Translations under genes and position numbers: made by a program
Shown: positions 1-12,596 of the stretch, one piece after another
Layout of the letters: each line of letters starts with the position of its first letter
Position numbering within the stretch: the stretch's first letter is position 1
Origin: Mya arenaria
Taxonomy: Eukaryota; Mollusca; Bivalvia; Myida; Myidae
DNA length: 64,000 nt
Assembly: GCF_026914265.1 (NCBI RefSeq)
Contig: NC_069136.1
Coordinates: 56,585,658 to 56,649,657, forward strand
Direction: 5' to 3'
The notes under the pieces: model-generated
Databases searched by the model: none
Seen by the model: only the letters and a program-made list of their open reading frames with translations
What the model was told of the DNA's origin: nothing

Positions 1-84
1 CATAACATAAGTTATTTCTGTCTGTATACTTGCTAGATGTATTTCAACTGATATTGGCTATAAATTACCTGTTTTGTAATTTTT

Positions 85-1002
85 TAGGGATGGCAACGAG
101 TACCCGAGTACTCAATCGAACGTCCGAGTACTCAAGTACCAAATCACTTCTCGAGTACTCAGAAAAAAATCAAAACACAATATAAAAATCACAAAATACA
201 GGATTTACAGACGAAGTAACAGATGTGGTTAGTTGCCAAGAGGACAATTTACGGTCCCTCTAATCCCCTCTGTGTACACAATTGACCCTAATAAATTAAT
301 TGAGAGTCGCAAACTGTCAACAAAGGGCCCCTATTTCTAATTAGCACTGATGTCAATCTGGAAGTTTTAATAGCGGAACTTTCACCAACACAATTCTATT
401 GTTTACCATTTAGAGACCTTTCACCTAACAATGGACGCGAACGAGTAGCGATGGTTACGAGCATTGAATTCTTAATGGGCGTATTTTAACTTTTTTTGCA
501 ATGTTTATTACAGTTAATTGGTTTATATCTTAAATCAAGAATAATGAATATTAATGAGGTAAACAACAGTACGAAGTATAACGTTCATTATTTTTATGTA
601 TGTTATTAATTTTCGTTCATTGTAATTCTGATTGATGTTCATTATATATCTCGACTATCTAGACGCTCGAACAAAATCCGGGTTTAACTTTCCAGCTTCA
701 TTGTAGCTAATTTAAAGTGCATTCTTATTTAAAATCATTAAAGTGAAATAAAAAAGACAAAGTTTAAAGCATGAAACAGCATTTGTTTTCCTGTCAAAGT
801 ATATAATGAAAGTTTAATTTAAAGATGAAAATGACCAATAATACCACCAATGCACAATATACGTCATGAACAATACATGTATACACGATCTTGTCTTTCC
901 CAAAAACGAATTCATTTTTTCCGAGTAATCGAGTACCCGAGTCTCGATCGATAGATTGTCCGAGTACTCTAGTACCAATTTAACTACTCTTTGCCATCTC
1001 TA
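85..1002. mobile_element. Non-autonomous hAT-type transposon in an SF3A1 intron
   Basis: Both ends carry inverted termini: TAGGGATGGCAACGAGTA on the left, and TAGAGATGGCAAAGAGTA on the right when read inward. Each terminus continues into clusters of GAGTACTC/GAGTACC motifs. The element is flanked by a perfect 8-bp direct repeat TAATTTTT (77-84 and 1003-1010), the target-site length of hAT elements. The interior (918 bp in all) has no transposase ORF, so it would depend on a transposase in trans. Confidence 0.85.
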
Positions 1003-1201
1003 TAATTTTTGAAGGCAAACAAAATTTTGAAGGCAAAAAAAATAATTGTTTTGTTCTTGTTTTTAAAACTTTCCTTTTTCCGATTCTCATCAAATGATAC
1101 GGAAATGGTATAGGGTCACCAGCCATCAAAGACTCGCATATTTGTTGTTCAATTTCTTTTAATGAAATAGAATGAACTGACCAAATCTGTCTTTCTTTCA
1201 G

Positions 1202-4200
1202 GAGGAGTCAGAGTCGTCAGAGGAGGATGAGGATATGGAGGACCAGGACAAGGACAGGCAGGAGATGCGCCCGACCGCACACACACCTGCGCCACCCTCC
1301 ATGCCCCCTCCCCCACCCCCTTCGGACATCCCTCAGCCCCCACTCCCACCCACACCAGAACAGGTCATCATCAGGAAGAACTACGATCCGAAAGGTGAGA
1401 ACCTCCCAACCACTTTTACAGCCTTCAGGTTTTTTCACAGCAGATCTAGGCCCCATGGCAAAAGATTCTAGAAGCAAATTCAATACCTGTACCGGTTTAT
1501 TTTGCGGTCTGAATTAAAGGCCAAATATTGGTCCTATTCTCAAAGTGAAAGAGGTCTTGCTTATATTTTTTTCTAATCAACAGAAGAAAAAAATCAATTG
1601 CAAAAAGTGATTTTTTTACAATCTTAAAAAGGAGGAATGTACGTGCTGACTGTTATTATAACAGAACTAACACAAACCTAATTGTCATATTTCATGAAAA
1701 AAAAAACATTGCCGTAATTTTGAAGGATGAAATCCAAGCCATTTGTTGTTTTGAATCTTAAATATCTGTAACATTGCTGTACCAAAGTATACTTTGTACT
1801 TTAATAATTGATGTATTTTCACCACCAGTGTATCATTATTTAATCACTCCATGCTATATTCCAGCCCGACCTGTCCACCAGGAGCCTGTAGAAGACCAGT
1901 ATCTGGTGTCCCCTATCACGGGAGAAAAGATTTCTGTGGACAAGGTGCAGCACCATATGAAGATTGGTATGTATGAGGCTATCACTCACATGTGGTACCA
2001 GGGCTGTCCTTCTACTGCCTTGAGGCCTAATTTCCTGCCTTAAAATGTATATTTTTTCCTAAAATATTTGTTTCAAAGTTTTCCTTTACGTTTTTTTGTT
2101 TTTAAGAAAAAAAGAAGAAAAACAAACAAAAAATAGCCAAAATTTATCATTTTTTGGCCTGCAATATGCTGTCCATAGAATCTAGTTATAACTAAATGAA
2201 AATGTGATTTCTACCTGACACAACAAAACACTTGCTAGGAATAAGAATTATTTGTGTTTGTTCACCTTTTCTGGCAAAATTTGCATTTGGATGGACCCAT
2301 GGAACTGATAAACAGCCCTGATTAATATTGTAGAACAGGGACGATACTAACTATTTTACTCATTTAAATCTAAGAAGGATGGAGTTTACCAGATTAGGTG
2401 ATATAAATACAAACATATACAGTGAATGAAGTCAATGGTACTTGACCATAAGATTGACTTAAGTTGTATATTGAATACCAACTTATAAAGACAGTGATTT
2501 TATTGTAAAGGATAACCTTAGACATGGGTCGTCTAATTTTAATGGCCTTTGTGTCTTTGTTGGTGTTGTCATTGTGCAAAAAACCTTTACCTTGGCCATA
2601 ATGGGAAAACTGTTGAAGTTATTCCATACAAACTTATTGCCAGTGAAAATACACACAGGTACCAGAGTACCTGGCTTTAAAAATTGGTAAGAAATGTCCC
2701 TTGTTCAAATGACATTAACAGACGAGCATTGGCGGTTGTTTTACGGTGCTTATTGTTTGATACTCATATTTGAATTTGTTCTTCCATCATTCAATACTTT
2801 TTACCCATTTTAAATTATGTCTAACTGATATATTGATAAAATAAACATTAATGATATTTTCTTACCATTATTTGGTATGGAAACGAATTCAATTCCGATT
2901 ATTCCCGATTTCTTGATCTATTTTGAAATGTTTCCGATTATCCAACATGACCATGATGAAACTCTACTCCAGGCTTGTTGGACCCCAAGTGGATCGAGGA
3001 GCGTAACCGCCAGATCCAGGAGCGTGCTGACCAGGAGGAGGTGTACGCCGCCGGATCTTCCATCGAGAGCAGTCTGAAACATCTGGCCGAGAGGCGTACT
3101 GATATCTTCGGAGCGGGCACAGAAGAGGCTGGTATAGGAAAGAAGGTGAGATGCTTGGATTAGGAGGTTGACGTCCATGAATATTATTTTGGACCTACTT
3201 CATGACCAGTCTGAAATATCTGGCTGAGATGTGTATTGATATTTTTGAGTTGGCAAAAAGGAGGCTGGATTCTAAAAAAGATTTACTCACGTATCTATTT
3301 ATAAATAAGAAAGGAGGATTGAGAGGGCTTTACAGACAAAAGGGTTGTACTGAACTAATGGTATGGGTATTATTCATTTCCACAGGTAACCCTAGTTCAA
3401 GATTGTATCATTTGATCGGGGAGACCGATTAGGAGATGGACAAAGATTTCAAATTGGATGGTATTTATGTGTTCTAATTAAAGCTCTAACATGTATCTAT
3501 ATATAGCTCGGAGAAGAGGATGAGGAAGAAAGGAAGGACAAAAAGGTCGTTTGGGACGGACACTCCGCCTCCATGGAGAAGGTGGCACAGAAGGCTCGGG
3601 AAAACTTCTCCATTGATGAGCAGATTGCTAACATTCACAAAGTCAAAGGGCTTGTGTAAGTTAATAAAACATGTAAAGCTATTTCCTGACTTTAGCTGCA
3701 GTTAGTTGTTGGCTGAACTGTTTTTCCACGGATAACAAAGAAGGTCATGTCACAGCGCTGTCAGCAGAAACAGACGAATTTGTATAGATTTGTAACTACC
3801 TGTTTTTTCAAAGATGAGGTAGTTGGATGGTTGTAAACTGAGTCAGTAACAGCTATACTGATAGGTTAATTACAGAAAATTTGTATGTTTGTACAAATGC
3901 GGTGACAGCAGCATTGGCATTATCATCTTCACAGTTGGCAACTTGCAAAAACTTTAATGTTGATTTTAACACAACAAATGCTAATTTGAAACTTGGTACA
4001 CATGTTCACTATGAAAATTGGCATCGATATAGCTGGTCTCTTAAAGATGGCTAAAATATTCTTTCGTTGCTTTTTTAATTTTCTCTTTTATACAGCAATT
4101 TCCATGTTTGTCACTTTAACGGCCATTTTCTTCCAGGCCCGATGCTGAGAAAGAGAAGATCGGCCCTTCCATCACAGCACGGAGCACAGCAGGAGCCATT

Positions 4201-7200
4201 CCCCCGCCCCCACCCCACAAACCTGCCCCACCCAAACAGCCTCCACCCCCTGGTTTACCACCAGCATCTACACAGCCTCCCCAGGTAAACCATCGGTTTT
4301 TTATAAGCTCATCTGTTTTTTAGGGTTCGCACAGACTTGAAAAGTATTGTAGGCTGCTAGATGAAAAGTCCTTATTTGCAAAAAGCTCCTTAAAACTACT
4401 TGAATTTTTATCTTACCGTGAAAACTGCTTGAAAAATGCTTGTATATTTAGAAATAGTCCTTTAATTATCTTTTTCTGCTTCAAATGAAGTGTCTGTAGT
4501 ATAAGGTCTATATTTACAAAAAAGTTTTATCTTAGTGGATGCTTCAGTTGTAGCTCTTTGCTATTATCTGTTGGCAGGTTGACCTCGAAAATAAACACAA
4601 AACAATGTGTGAACACTGCATATAAGTTTTTATTGACATCAGTTCAATGTGCGAGTCTGCCCCAAAATCTTACGCAGTCATAAAAAAAACACACGATAAA
4701 TCTGCCTTCCTGAATACCACCAGTTATATCTTGAAAATCGAATAAAGGACCTTGAAATCTCATTGAAAACTTCTTGATTTTTTTGCTGTATGAAATTGGT
4801 TTTCAGAAGTAAAAAAATGTCGGAGTATTGAAAAAGTCAGAGTATTGTATTAGCCATGGTATTGTTGTCGACTTCGTGCAAAAACTTCAACCTTGACCAG
4901 TACACGATTACAGTTCAAGTTAAACAGCAGAGAAGGGTCTGGCCTTCCAATTAACTGAATCTTCCTTTAATGTACATTCAAAATTGTTTCCAGTATATTA
5001 CTGGGATAGTTTTTTGTTTGATTTGTATACCATTACCTCTCATGAAAATATATTGTTAAAAATATGTTGTCTTGGGCTGAAGGCAACTACTGTATTTAAT
5101 TAGTTTGAATATTGTTAATCAGAATTTGTCAAGGGATATTAAGAGTTTTTAGATTTAGCTACCTTTTGAAAAGATTAAATCTTACAAATGTTTATAAATC
5201 TTTATACAAGTCATGCCATCATTTTGTTAACAGAGGATGATTTACAAAGCCGTCGAAAAACTTTGATTTGTATATTCATTTGTTTGTTTGGCACTGTTTT
5301 CCCAGGGCATCAAGCGTCCGATGGTTGCTATAGCGAGTTCCCGCCCCCCAATGCCTCAGCCCGTCATGATGATGCCACCACGGCCCCCGCCCATGCAAGT
5401 CATCGGTAAGACACACAACATGTCCTGTGAGATTTTTTTGGATAAATTTTTGTACTGCCTGTTCCTTCCAAAATGGGAAAATTTCAAGACATTGAGAAAA
5501 TACATAACAATGCTAAAAGCACATATTCATGTTTTAGTTTAAATTTATTTATTTTTACAACGATTCTGAAACAAGTTATTGCAACTTATATTAATCACTC
5601 TTGTTGGCACTATGTTGTGCAAAAGTGTGGGCTTGTGTTGTGGGGGAAACTGGAGTACCCGCAGAAAGCCCACTTGTCCGACTTGGTGACCATAAACCAC
5701 AAATATTCATTTTTTACTCTAAATATGTGACATTGTCAGCGTAATTTGGTTTTGTGCTGGAAAAATATGAAGTTTTCATTGTTGCATACATTCGTGCCTC
5801 ATAAAGCAGACAATCATAGCTATTTGACATATATTCAAAAAGATGCTTTTATTTAATTTTACATATTGTTAAGTTTGTTTTAATTGTGTTTTTTTCTCAT
5901 TATAAAAAGTTTTGAGTCTTAGACCAAACTATAAATAAGATGTTCAGGGTTCATCCTGGGTTCTAAAAAGCTGTCACCACCGCGAAAGGCCCCCTTACGG
6001 GTCCAGGGCAGCGCCCTTGTGGGGGCCAAGCCCCCTAAAGCTCATGTGGTTTAAGCATTTTAAGAGCCTTAAATTGCATTTAATTAGCACATTGTCATGC
6101 AAAAACATAACATTTTGTTGTACATGAAGCACAAGATATTAGCAAATTGTTATTCTATTGACAAAATACATTGTACATGGACTAGTATATAAATAAAATA
6201 AGATGAAAATATTGCAAAAAATGTGACATAAACATCAATATGTTGATTTCAGTCTAATGCCTGCATACAATTGTGTTATAGCATTAAAGAATACAATTGT
6301 GAAATTATGAGATAAATTTAAAATAAATGGAAACTCAAAGAAATATACAATGTCAAACTAGGGCCATAACTTTCCTAATAGAAATTCGTCTACCTACTCT
6401 TTACTCCAGCCAACTTATTACAAGCCTTATCAAATGGGGTTAATTCTTTTTATTTGTAAGCTTACCCAATGATTTCTGAGAATCTATTTGAACCCTTAGA
6501 ATGCTGCACCTATTATAGCAATTACAAATTGCGACAAAACCGAAAGCAAATCTAATTTTAGCGCGTAAACGTCGTTATGAAATTTGCATATCACGTGACT
6601 TTCCGACAACATGAAATTCTATGAGTTGCATTTTTAAAACTAAAACGATAATTACGCTACAACCAAGCTGTCGAGCTAAATATTAAAATTGTCTGTTAAT
6701 AAGAGACATAACAGTTAAAGATGTCATTGTTTATCCGTGAAAGCAATAAAATTCTGCAACAATTAGCGAAGTGTTGACTGAGCCGTGACTGCTAACCCTA
6801 ATTATCTGATTAATTTTTGTTGTCGCACCAGAAGATGCGCTTGATATATGATAGTGACAGAATCGATTATCATGCAGGCCACATGGGCACCACTTTCATC
6901 ATTTTAAGAAAATATTTTAGAAAAAAATCGTTGTCGCCATAAAATCGCCAAATTTAAAAAGTTGTCGCCACTTTTGCGATTTTGATAATGGCGATCGCCA
7001 GCGGGAATCCTGATGTTTTGTAAAATCAAATGGAGGAATTATGGCTTAATGAAATACATGTAAGATGTGACACCATGGCAATTATCAGGCAATGCATAGC
7101 TGGGGGTTTACAAGTCAGACATTCATTAAACAAAGCCTTTAAGTAGATAACACCTAAGAATTTTCAAGAAATTGGGGCAAGTGTTTATGGTTCCTGTATA

Positions 7201-9511
7201 CTGTTTTCACAATTTTTAAGCTGTGCAAGTTAATCTCGACTTTTTTAAAGGCCTCAAACCTTTGACAAACTGCCTTAAAGAAATGATAAGTCCAAAGTCT
7301 GACAGTCTATTCAACAACTGTTAAACTTTCTTTTCTTCTCACCAGGAGTACCACCAGGCCCTCCAAACGTGATGATGGCCCAGCCAATGAGGCCCCCTGG
7401 ATTCCCATCCATGCCACCAATGGTGGCCCGCCAGGCTGCCCCACCCCCTCCTGCCCCTGCCTCTGCCCCCGGGGATGATGAGCCGCCAAGCAAGAAACAG
7501 AAGACGGAAGACCAACTGATACCAGAAGAGGACTGGCTCAAACAACACCAAGTAGGGACAAGGGTTTTTTAATGTTCAAAGTGTTAAGATAGAAAACACA
7601 TAAATAGATGTAAATGTATGTTTAAATATAGGATCAATTTATTTCACCAAATGAGCACCTAAAGCTTTATTTTATGAGTGGCATAGCCACGAGCGACAAA
7701 GTCACTCGCTCGTGAAATATTTACATTGGGTGTTAACAAGGTGAAATTTATGGCGAACTGAAACATTTTTTTTTTTTTTGTTAATGCCTAGTATATGCCT
7801 ATTAAGGACTTCATATGACATTGTAGAGTTTTAGTAAAGTGTGCCAAATTGTATGCGAATGTATTGACATTTATGAAATGACAAAGTCGAATTTGGGTCC
7901 AAGCGCTGTGCACAGTGACATCAAGTATGGATGCGAGACCGGGTTAAAAACCCATTTATTGATATAACAATTATTTGCTATTTTCTGTGTAGTAAAAATA
8001 TTAGCTGTTATATCTGAAATGTGGAGTCGTGGCTTAAAGAATAGAAAATATTTTAATTTCTATAGCTTCCCAAGTTCATGTGTTGTTTAGTAACATGAAA
8101 AATTATAAAGGTAAGGATGTATAATATAATATTCTTAAAACCCTGTCGTAAAAAAATCCTTTTGATATATAATTGTCTTAAAAATATTTTTAAACAGGTC
8201 TTTATCATATGTCTCCTTTTTTGCAGGGCAATGTGAAGTTCCGCGTGTCTGTGCCCAATATGCCGGACAAGCCTGACATGAACCTGAAGGGACAAGTCCT
8301 CAACTTCTCACTGCCATATACTGACAACGTAAGTTCACATATAGTAATACTACTAATACATTAGTTGCAAAAGTTTTTCATCTCGGTGCTGACCTAGCAA
8401 AGTTTCTTGTAGAAAAAATCAGGTTATTGTGATAGCCTCCGTGTTGCTGGCGGCTTGGTTGTTACATTCATCATGCAACAGCTAACTTTGGCCATAACTA
8501 AAAAAAATGTTCAATTAAAATTGCCTCAAGTGTTGCTAGAGGCAAAATGCACATGTAAAGCTCCTTGACACTTTCTAAAAAAATCCATGTATTATTGAAA
8601 CTTGAATTATGGTGTAGGATTGAAATATTTGTGTCACCCAGTTATCACAGAAAATGTTTCACACTTGGCCAATTTGCTATTTATGGTATTTGTGTTTGCA
8701 GGTTTCTGTACTGAAGGCAAAGATCAACGAGGCAGTCAGCCTTCCTGGTGGAAAACAGAAACTCCAGTATGATGTGAGTAGCCTCCCTTTACTTGAGTAG
8801 TATACAAGTTGATTGATTGGTGGATTTTGAAATTGCATGAAGTTGTTTATTGAAGATATCATTCACTAATTGTTTCACAGAATTGTAGAGTACTTTGGGA
8901 AGGGGTTTCACACATGGATGTTTTGCTCTTATCTCAAAGGTCAAGGACACTTGGAAGTCAATGTTATACAATATTATTTTATGACAATTAATTTTTGTCT
9001 TAACTATATATTTTGATCTATTAATGGGAACACAATATTACCACACATTTTGCACAGCACCATGGTAATGTATTACTCGCTTAAAAATTGTGCTCTTATC
9101 TCAAAGGTCAAGGTCACATTTAGAGGTCAATGTTATACTATATGGATACGTTTTTTATAGTTTTAAGTGTCACTGCTATAACTTTATCAACGAATGTGTC
9201 AAGAAATATTTTGATGTTTCTTATTATGCAAATGGATATTACTCCAACAAGCTCTTGTTTAAGCAAATCCTGGTGCTTTTGATGTGGTATTTCATTGCTA
9301 AGGTGGTACATCTCATCATGTGACTTAAATTCTGATGAATAATAATCATAATAGTAAAACTTAAAGATTTTTAAATGTGTCAGTAATTTATTTTTTTCTT
9401 TCTCCACAGGGTTTGTTTATCAAGGACTCGAACACGCTGGCGTTCTACAACTTCACCAATGGAGGAACTGTACAGCTGCAGTTGAAGGAGAGAGGAGGAC
9501 GGAAGAAATAA
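1202..9511 (+). CDS. SF3A1: Splicing factor 3A subunit 1, 3' ten exons (partial)
   Basis: Exons, read by GT-AG borders and phase: 1202-1394, 1865-1966, 2973-3145, 3507-3655, 4137-4284, 5306-5405, 7346-7551, 8227-8328, 8702-8773, 9410-9511 (TAA 9509-9511). The sum is 1347 nt, 448 residues. The order matches animal SF3A1: acidic stretch, YDPK, then LVSPITGEKI, the LLDPKW block, SSLKHLAERRTDIFG, VVWDGHSASM, KVKGLV, a long Pro/Met-rich linker, PPSKKQKTEDQLIPEEDW, and a C-terminal ubiquitin-like domain at about residues 358-448 of this fragment, ending GGRKK. In the family the protein is part of the SF3a complex of the U2 snRNP and helps prespliceosome assembly; the human ubiquitin-like domain binds U1 snRNA stem-loop 4. 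The two N-terminal SURP domains and the start lie upstream of the window. The C-terminal domain is complete and near the human length, and no coding defect is visible. Confidence 0.97.
3203..3290 (+). pseudogene. Decayed tandem copy of an SF3A1 exon inside its intron
   Basis: The segment resembles the second half of the exon at 2973-3145, starting 137 bp further on. The exon reads agtctgaaacatctggc and the copy agtctgaaatatctggc; the match continues through the DIF codons to the lysine-rich end. Translated in the matching frame it gives TSLKYLAEMCIDIFEL against SSLKHLAERRTDIFGA in the real exon. The copy lacks a donor where the real exon has AAG|gtgag, and several conserved residues have changed. 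It is best read as a dead duplicated exon. Confidence 0.75.
5945..7012. mobile_element. 1.07-kb TIR element in an SF3A1 intron
   Basis: The left end CAGGGTTCATCCTGG and the right end read inward, CAGGATTCCCGCTGG, are imperfect inverted repeats (11 of 15 match). The flanks carry a 5-bp direct repeat ATGTT (5940-5944 and 7013-7017). Near the left end is a GC-rich palindromic patch (agcgcccttgtgggggc), and near the right end a run of GTCGCC/GCGAT motifs. No transposase ORF is visible. The superfamily is not determined; a non-autonomous DNA transposon is my inference. Confidence 0.65.
8924..9138 (+). repeat. Two copies of a short dispersed repeat in an SF3A1 intron
   Basis: The segments 8924-8969 and 9091-9138 share tgctcttatctcaaaggtca and then gtcaatgttata, about 46 bp each and 167 bp apart. 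This looks like two fragments of one repeat family. Confidence 0.5.
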
Positions 9512-11283
9512 ATTCATCCAGAAAATTTCCTACGCAGCAATGAATGCAGAGGAAGGACTGAATAATTATTATTGATATGATGTTTCAAAATTGTGTTCGT
9601 GTGATTGTGTTGGGTTTGTGTGTTAAGAATCATGTTTATCAGTACAAACAGGAGTGATAGAAGAATTATTACAATATAATGTTACTTTTTAGATTTTCAT
9701 TAATCTATGAAATATTTTGTTGAATAGCATATCTTTTATCTTTTTTTGGTGATGTTTGATTTGCACTTTAGCAGACTTGGATTTACCATGTATGGTACCA
9801 GTGATGAAATGTAGTGTTTATACAGATTATTGTTGCTTTCTCATTACTTTTAATAATGGCAGAGATTCTGAATGGGGAGTGTATTTTAATTATGTTACTG
9901 TTAATAGTACTCATGTAAATTTCTCATTTTTCACACATTGTTGTTTTGTAGATCTTGCCGTTTAAATTCTAAATAATAACTAAATTTAAGTGTACGTTAA
10001 ACTTAGATATTCTTTCATTTGGTTTATTTTTGTTTATTTCATGACTTTCAATATATAAGAAGAGAACAACAGATTTAACATCGTTTAAACAGTTGCTGTC
10101 TAAATCATATAAGATGTCATTTTATTGTTTGTAAAGTTCTGCCCGCACCCTTTGGCTGCTTTATGACATGACACTAAAGAATTAAAGAGAATTTTAGAGT
10201 TTTTAACAAACTGTCAAACACAATTAAAAGATGCAGAGTTACTTACCTTAAAAAACAATTGTTTCTTCAATTAGTATAAACTGGTATGAGTCTTGATAGT
10301 GTATTTGATTTCATTGTAAATAGGTTTTCATGTGTTCTCCTTTATCATGTATTCCATTGCAAATAGAATAGACTAGAATCACCCTAGTGTACCACTTCAT
10401 TGATTGGTATGTGTCACTGTTCTCAACAATGGAGGAGTACATGTTTTTTTTGGGGGGGGGGAGTTCACAGCTGTGGAAACTATTTTGGATTAGGGGCTAT
10501 CTGAGAATATGTTCTTTTGCTGCTATTTATGAACCAGATAACACCTAAGAGACCAAATTAACCGTGACATGTTTGCTATATCAACATTAAAATTTATATT
10601 CAATTTTAATGATATCAAATAAACTTTATCCTTTTTTTTAAAAATCATCTCATTCTAGAATTTTTCTGAGCTATGCTTACGGTACCCCTGTGAACTTAAT
10701 ATCCATTAAACAAACATCAATATAAATGTTATTTCAAACAGAACAGTTTACAAGGCTATATAGTTCTAAGCTCATCATTGACTTGCATGTTGTGTGATCA
10801 GAGGCTGTATTTATATAGCAGTTTAGCTGAAATCAATTTAATAGAAAATGGCTTTTTTCTAAGCTAAACTTCTAAGAAAAGTAGTGTTTGTACAACGAAT
10901 ATATGCCAGAAAAATGGTCTGAAGTTATTAACTAACATGAATCAACATGATTTAAAGTAGACGAGCTTTAAAATACTGTCAAAATAAGGAATTATTCACT
11001 ATTAACTTGATTTTGATAACTAAGATGTTTTATGGGTTTGACTGAAAGTCACAAGTATACACTTCTTAATTCTAAGAGAATAGAATGAATAGTTCTATTA
11101 AATATTGCACATGTAAGTTAAGTTTCTTGAAACATTCTGTTGACTTCAAATACATTGTGACAACTTTTACCAACTTTGTTTTTATGATTTGTTTCAGAGA
11201 ATCAGAGAATGTGAATGTGTAAAAAGCTTTTCAGTAGATGATGTTGAAAATATTTAGAGTTCTGCATTTAGATTGTTAATAAA
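9512..11283 (+). other. SF3A1: SF3A1 3' untranslated region
   Basis: AT-rich non-coding sequence follows the SF3A1 stop codon. Candidate poly(A) signals AATAAA lie at 10618-10623 and 11278-11283; the second is followed by a T/G-rich stretch (ttgttgttttcattc), so it is my preferred end. A G-run (10 G) lies near 10451. No convincing ORF is present. The exact end is inferred. Confidence 0.6.
11278..11283 (+). promoter_or_regulatory. Poly(A) signal AATAAA, probable SF3A1 end
   Basis: Canonical hexamer about 1.77 kb after the SF3A1 stop, followed within 20-40 nt by a T/G-rich element. A second hexamer at 10618-10623 could serve a shorter transcript. Confidence 0.5.
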
Positions 11284-11463
11284 CTGGGAGTTAAAAGATT
11301 GTTGTTTTCATTCTCTTAACTTTCAATTTAAATACTGTCACACTTGTGCTTAAAGAACCATATAAACGTTGTACACAATAACATAGTGATAAGCAAGATG
11401 TTACATCTTCTTACAATTCATGTGTTGAAAATTTAAGAGCCATGCACATTGTAAAAATTCATT

Positions 11464-11820
11464 TGAAGGACCAAAACATAATTTTTTTATTTTTTTTATT
11501 TAGTTTTGAGATTTGATATTTGATAATAATATAAACATCCTTTGAAGCATGTCTGAGTGTTCAAGGAGTAAAGCAAATTTTACAAAAGTAAATGTCTTAG
11601 ATTTTGGCTCAAAAAGCATTTTATTCATTTCGGAAAAGTCTCTACAAAATGATTATTTTTTTGTGTCAAAATATTCGAGACTACCCATTCATCAAAGTCA
11701 TGTGGCGTTGTGGTGAATGTATCTATTTTAAAAAAGATAATGGCATTTTTGTTATCAAGAAGTGAATTTAATTCACTAATTTTCAATATTTCCAAAATCT
11801 GATAAATCTCGTAATATATG
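11464..11820 (-). mobile_element. LINE fragment, antisense, with probable 3' end
   Basis: The stretch 11464-11625 resembles 37749-37930 (both start tgaaggaccaaaacataa and end near aaaaagcatt). The adjoining 11640-11815 resembles 39150-39300 (tttttgtgtcaa, then gtggtg, then gataat motifs) inside the LINE remnant there. Since the second locus holds both pieces in the same order but about 1.2 kb apart, this copy looks like a LINE with its middle missing. The clade is inferred from the longer copy. Confidence 0.45.
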
Positions 11821-11825
11821 GTTAA

Positions 11826-12474
11826 CTTTTTATACCCCCCAAAACAAAGTTTGGGGGGGGTATACTGGAATCGGGTTGTCCATCTGTCTGTCTGTCCGTC
11901 TGTCCGTCCGTTTTTTTTTTGTCCGGGATTCATCTTTGTCGTTATTGAACAAATCTTTTTCAAACTTTCAGATATTAATGGCCATGATGTAAACTTGCGC
12001 CTCTGTGAAATTGGTACGGGTCACATGACCCTGACCAGAGTTATCTCCCCTTGATGTGTTAAAGTAGGCAAAATAAGCCCTGTCCGGGATTCATCTTTGT
12101 TATTATTCAACAAATCTTTATCAAACTTTCAGAAATTAATGGCCATGTTGTAAACTTTCGCCTCTGTGAATTTGGTACAGGTCACATGACCCTTACTGGA
12201 GTTATCTCCCCTTGATGTGTTAAAGTAGGCAAAATAAGCCCTGTCCGGGATTCATCTTTGTTATTATTCAACAAATCTTTATCAAACTTTCAGAAATTAA
12301 TGGCCATGTTGTAAACTTTCGCCTCTGTGAATTTGGTACAGGTCACATGACCCTGACTGGAGTTATCTCCCCTTGTAGGCAAAATTAGCTTTGTCCGGCC
12401 TAACTCCAGGGCAAACAACCTAGACATGGAGGGGTGGGGGGTATTCGTTAGCCTATGGCTTACAGTTCTAGTTA
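11826..12474. repeat. ATACCCCCC-headed mollusc-type repeat with 161-bp internal units
   Basis: The start tataccccccaaaacaaag and a CTGTCTGTC-rich leader resemble a repeat I associate with bivalve genomes. Inside are three tandem units starting gtccgggattcatcttt at 11921, 12082 and 12243, spaced 161 bp; the third is short. Each holds tggccatg, ggtcacatgaccc and gttatctcccctt. The end is ggggggtattcgttagcc followed by cttacagttctag. No reading frame is conserved across the units. Confidence 0.65.
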
Positions 12475-12596
12475 AATCAATACATGCTGCTTAGGATGTT
12501 TATTTTACTATTAAAAAAATTAAGTGCCTTAAACCTTAATAAAACGTTTGAAACATTTTAATGTTTTCAAAATTCCATGAAGAGCCTTTCAAAAAC

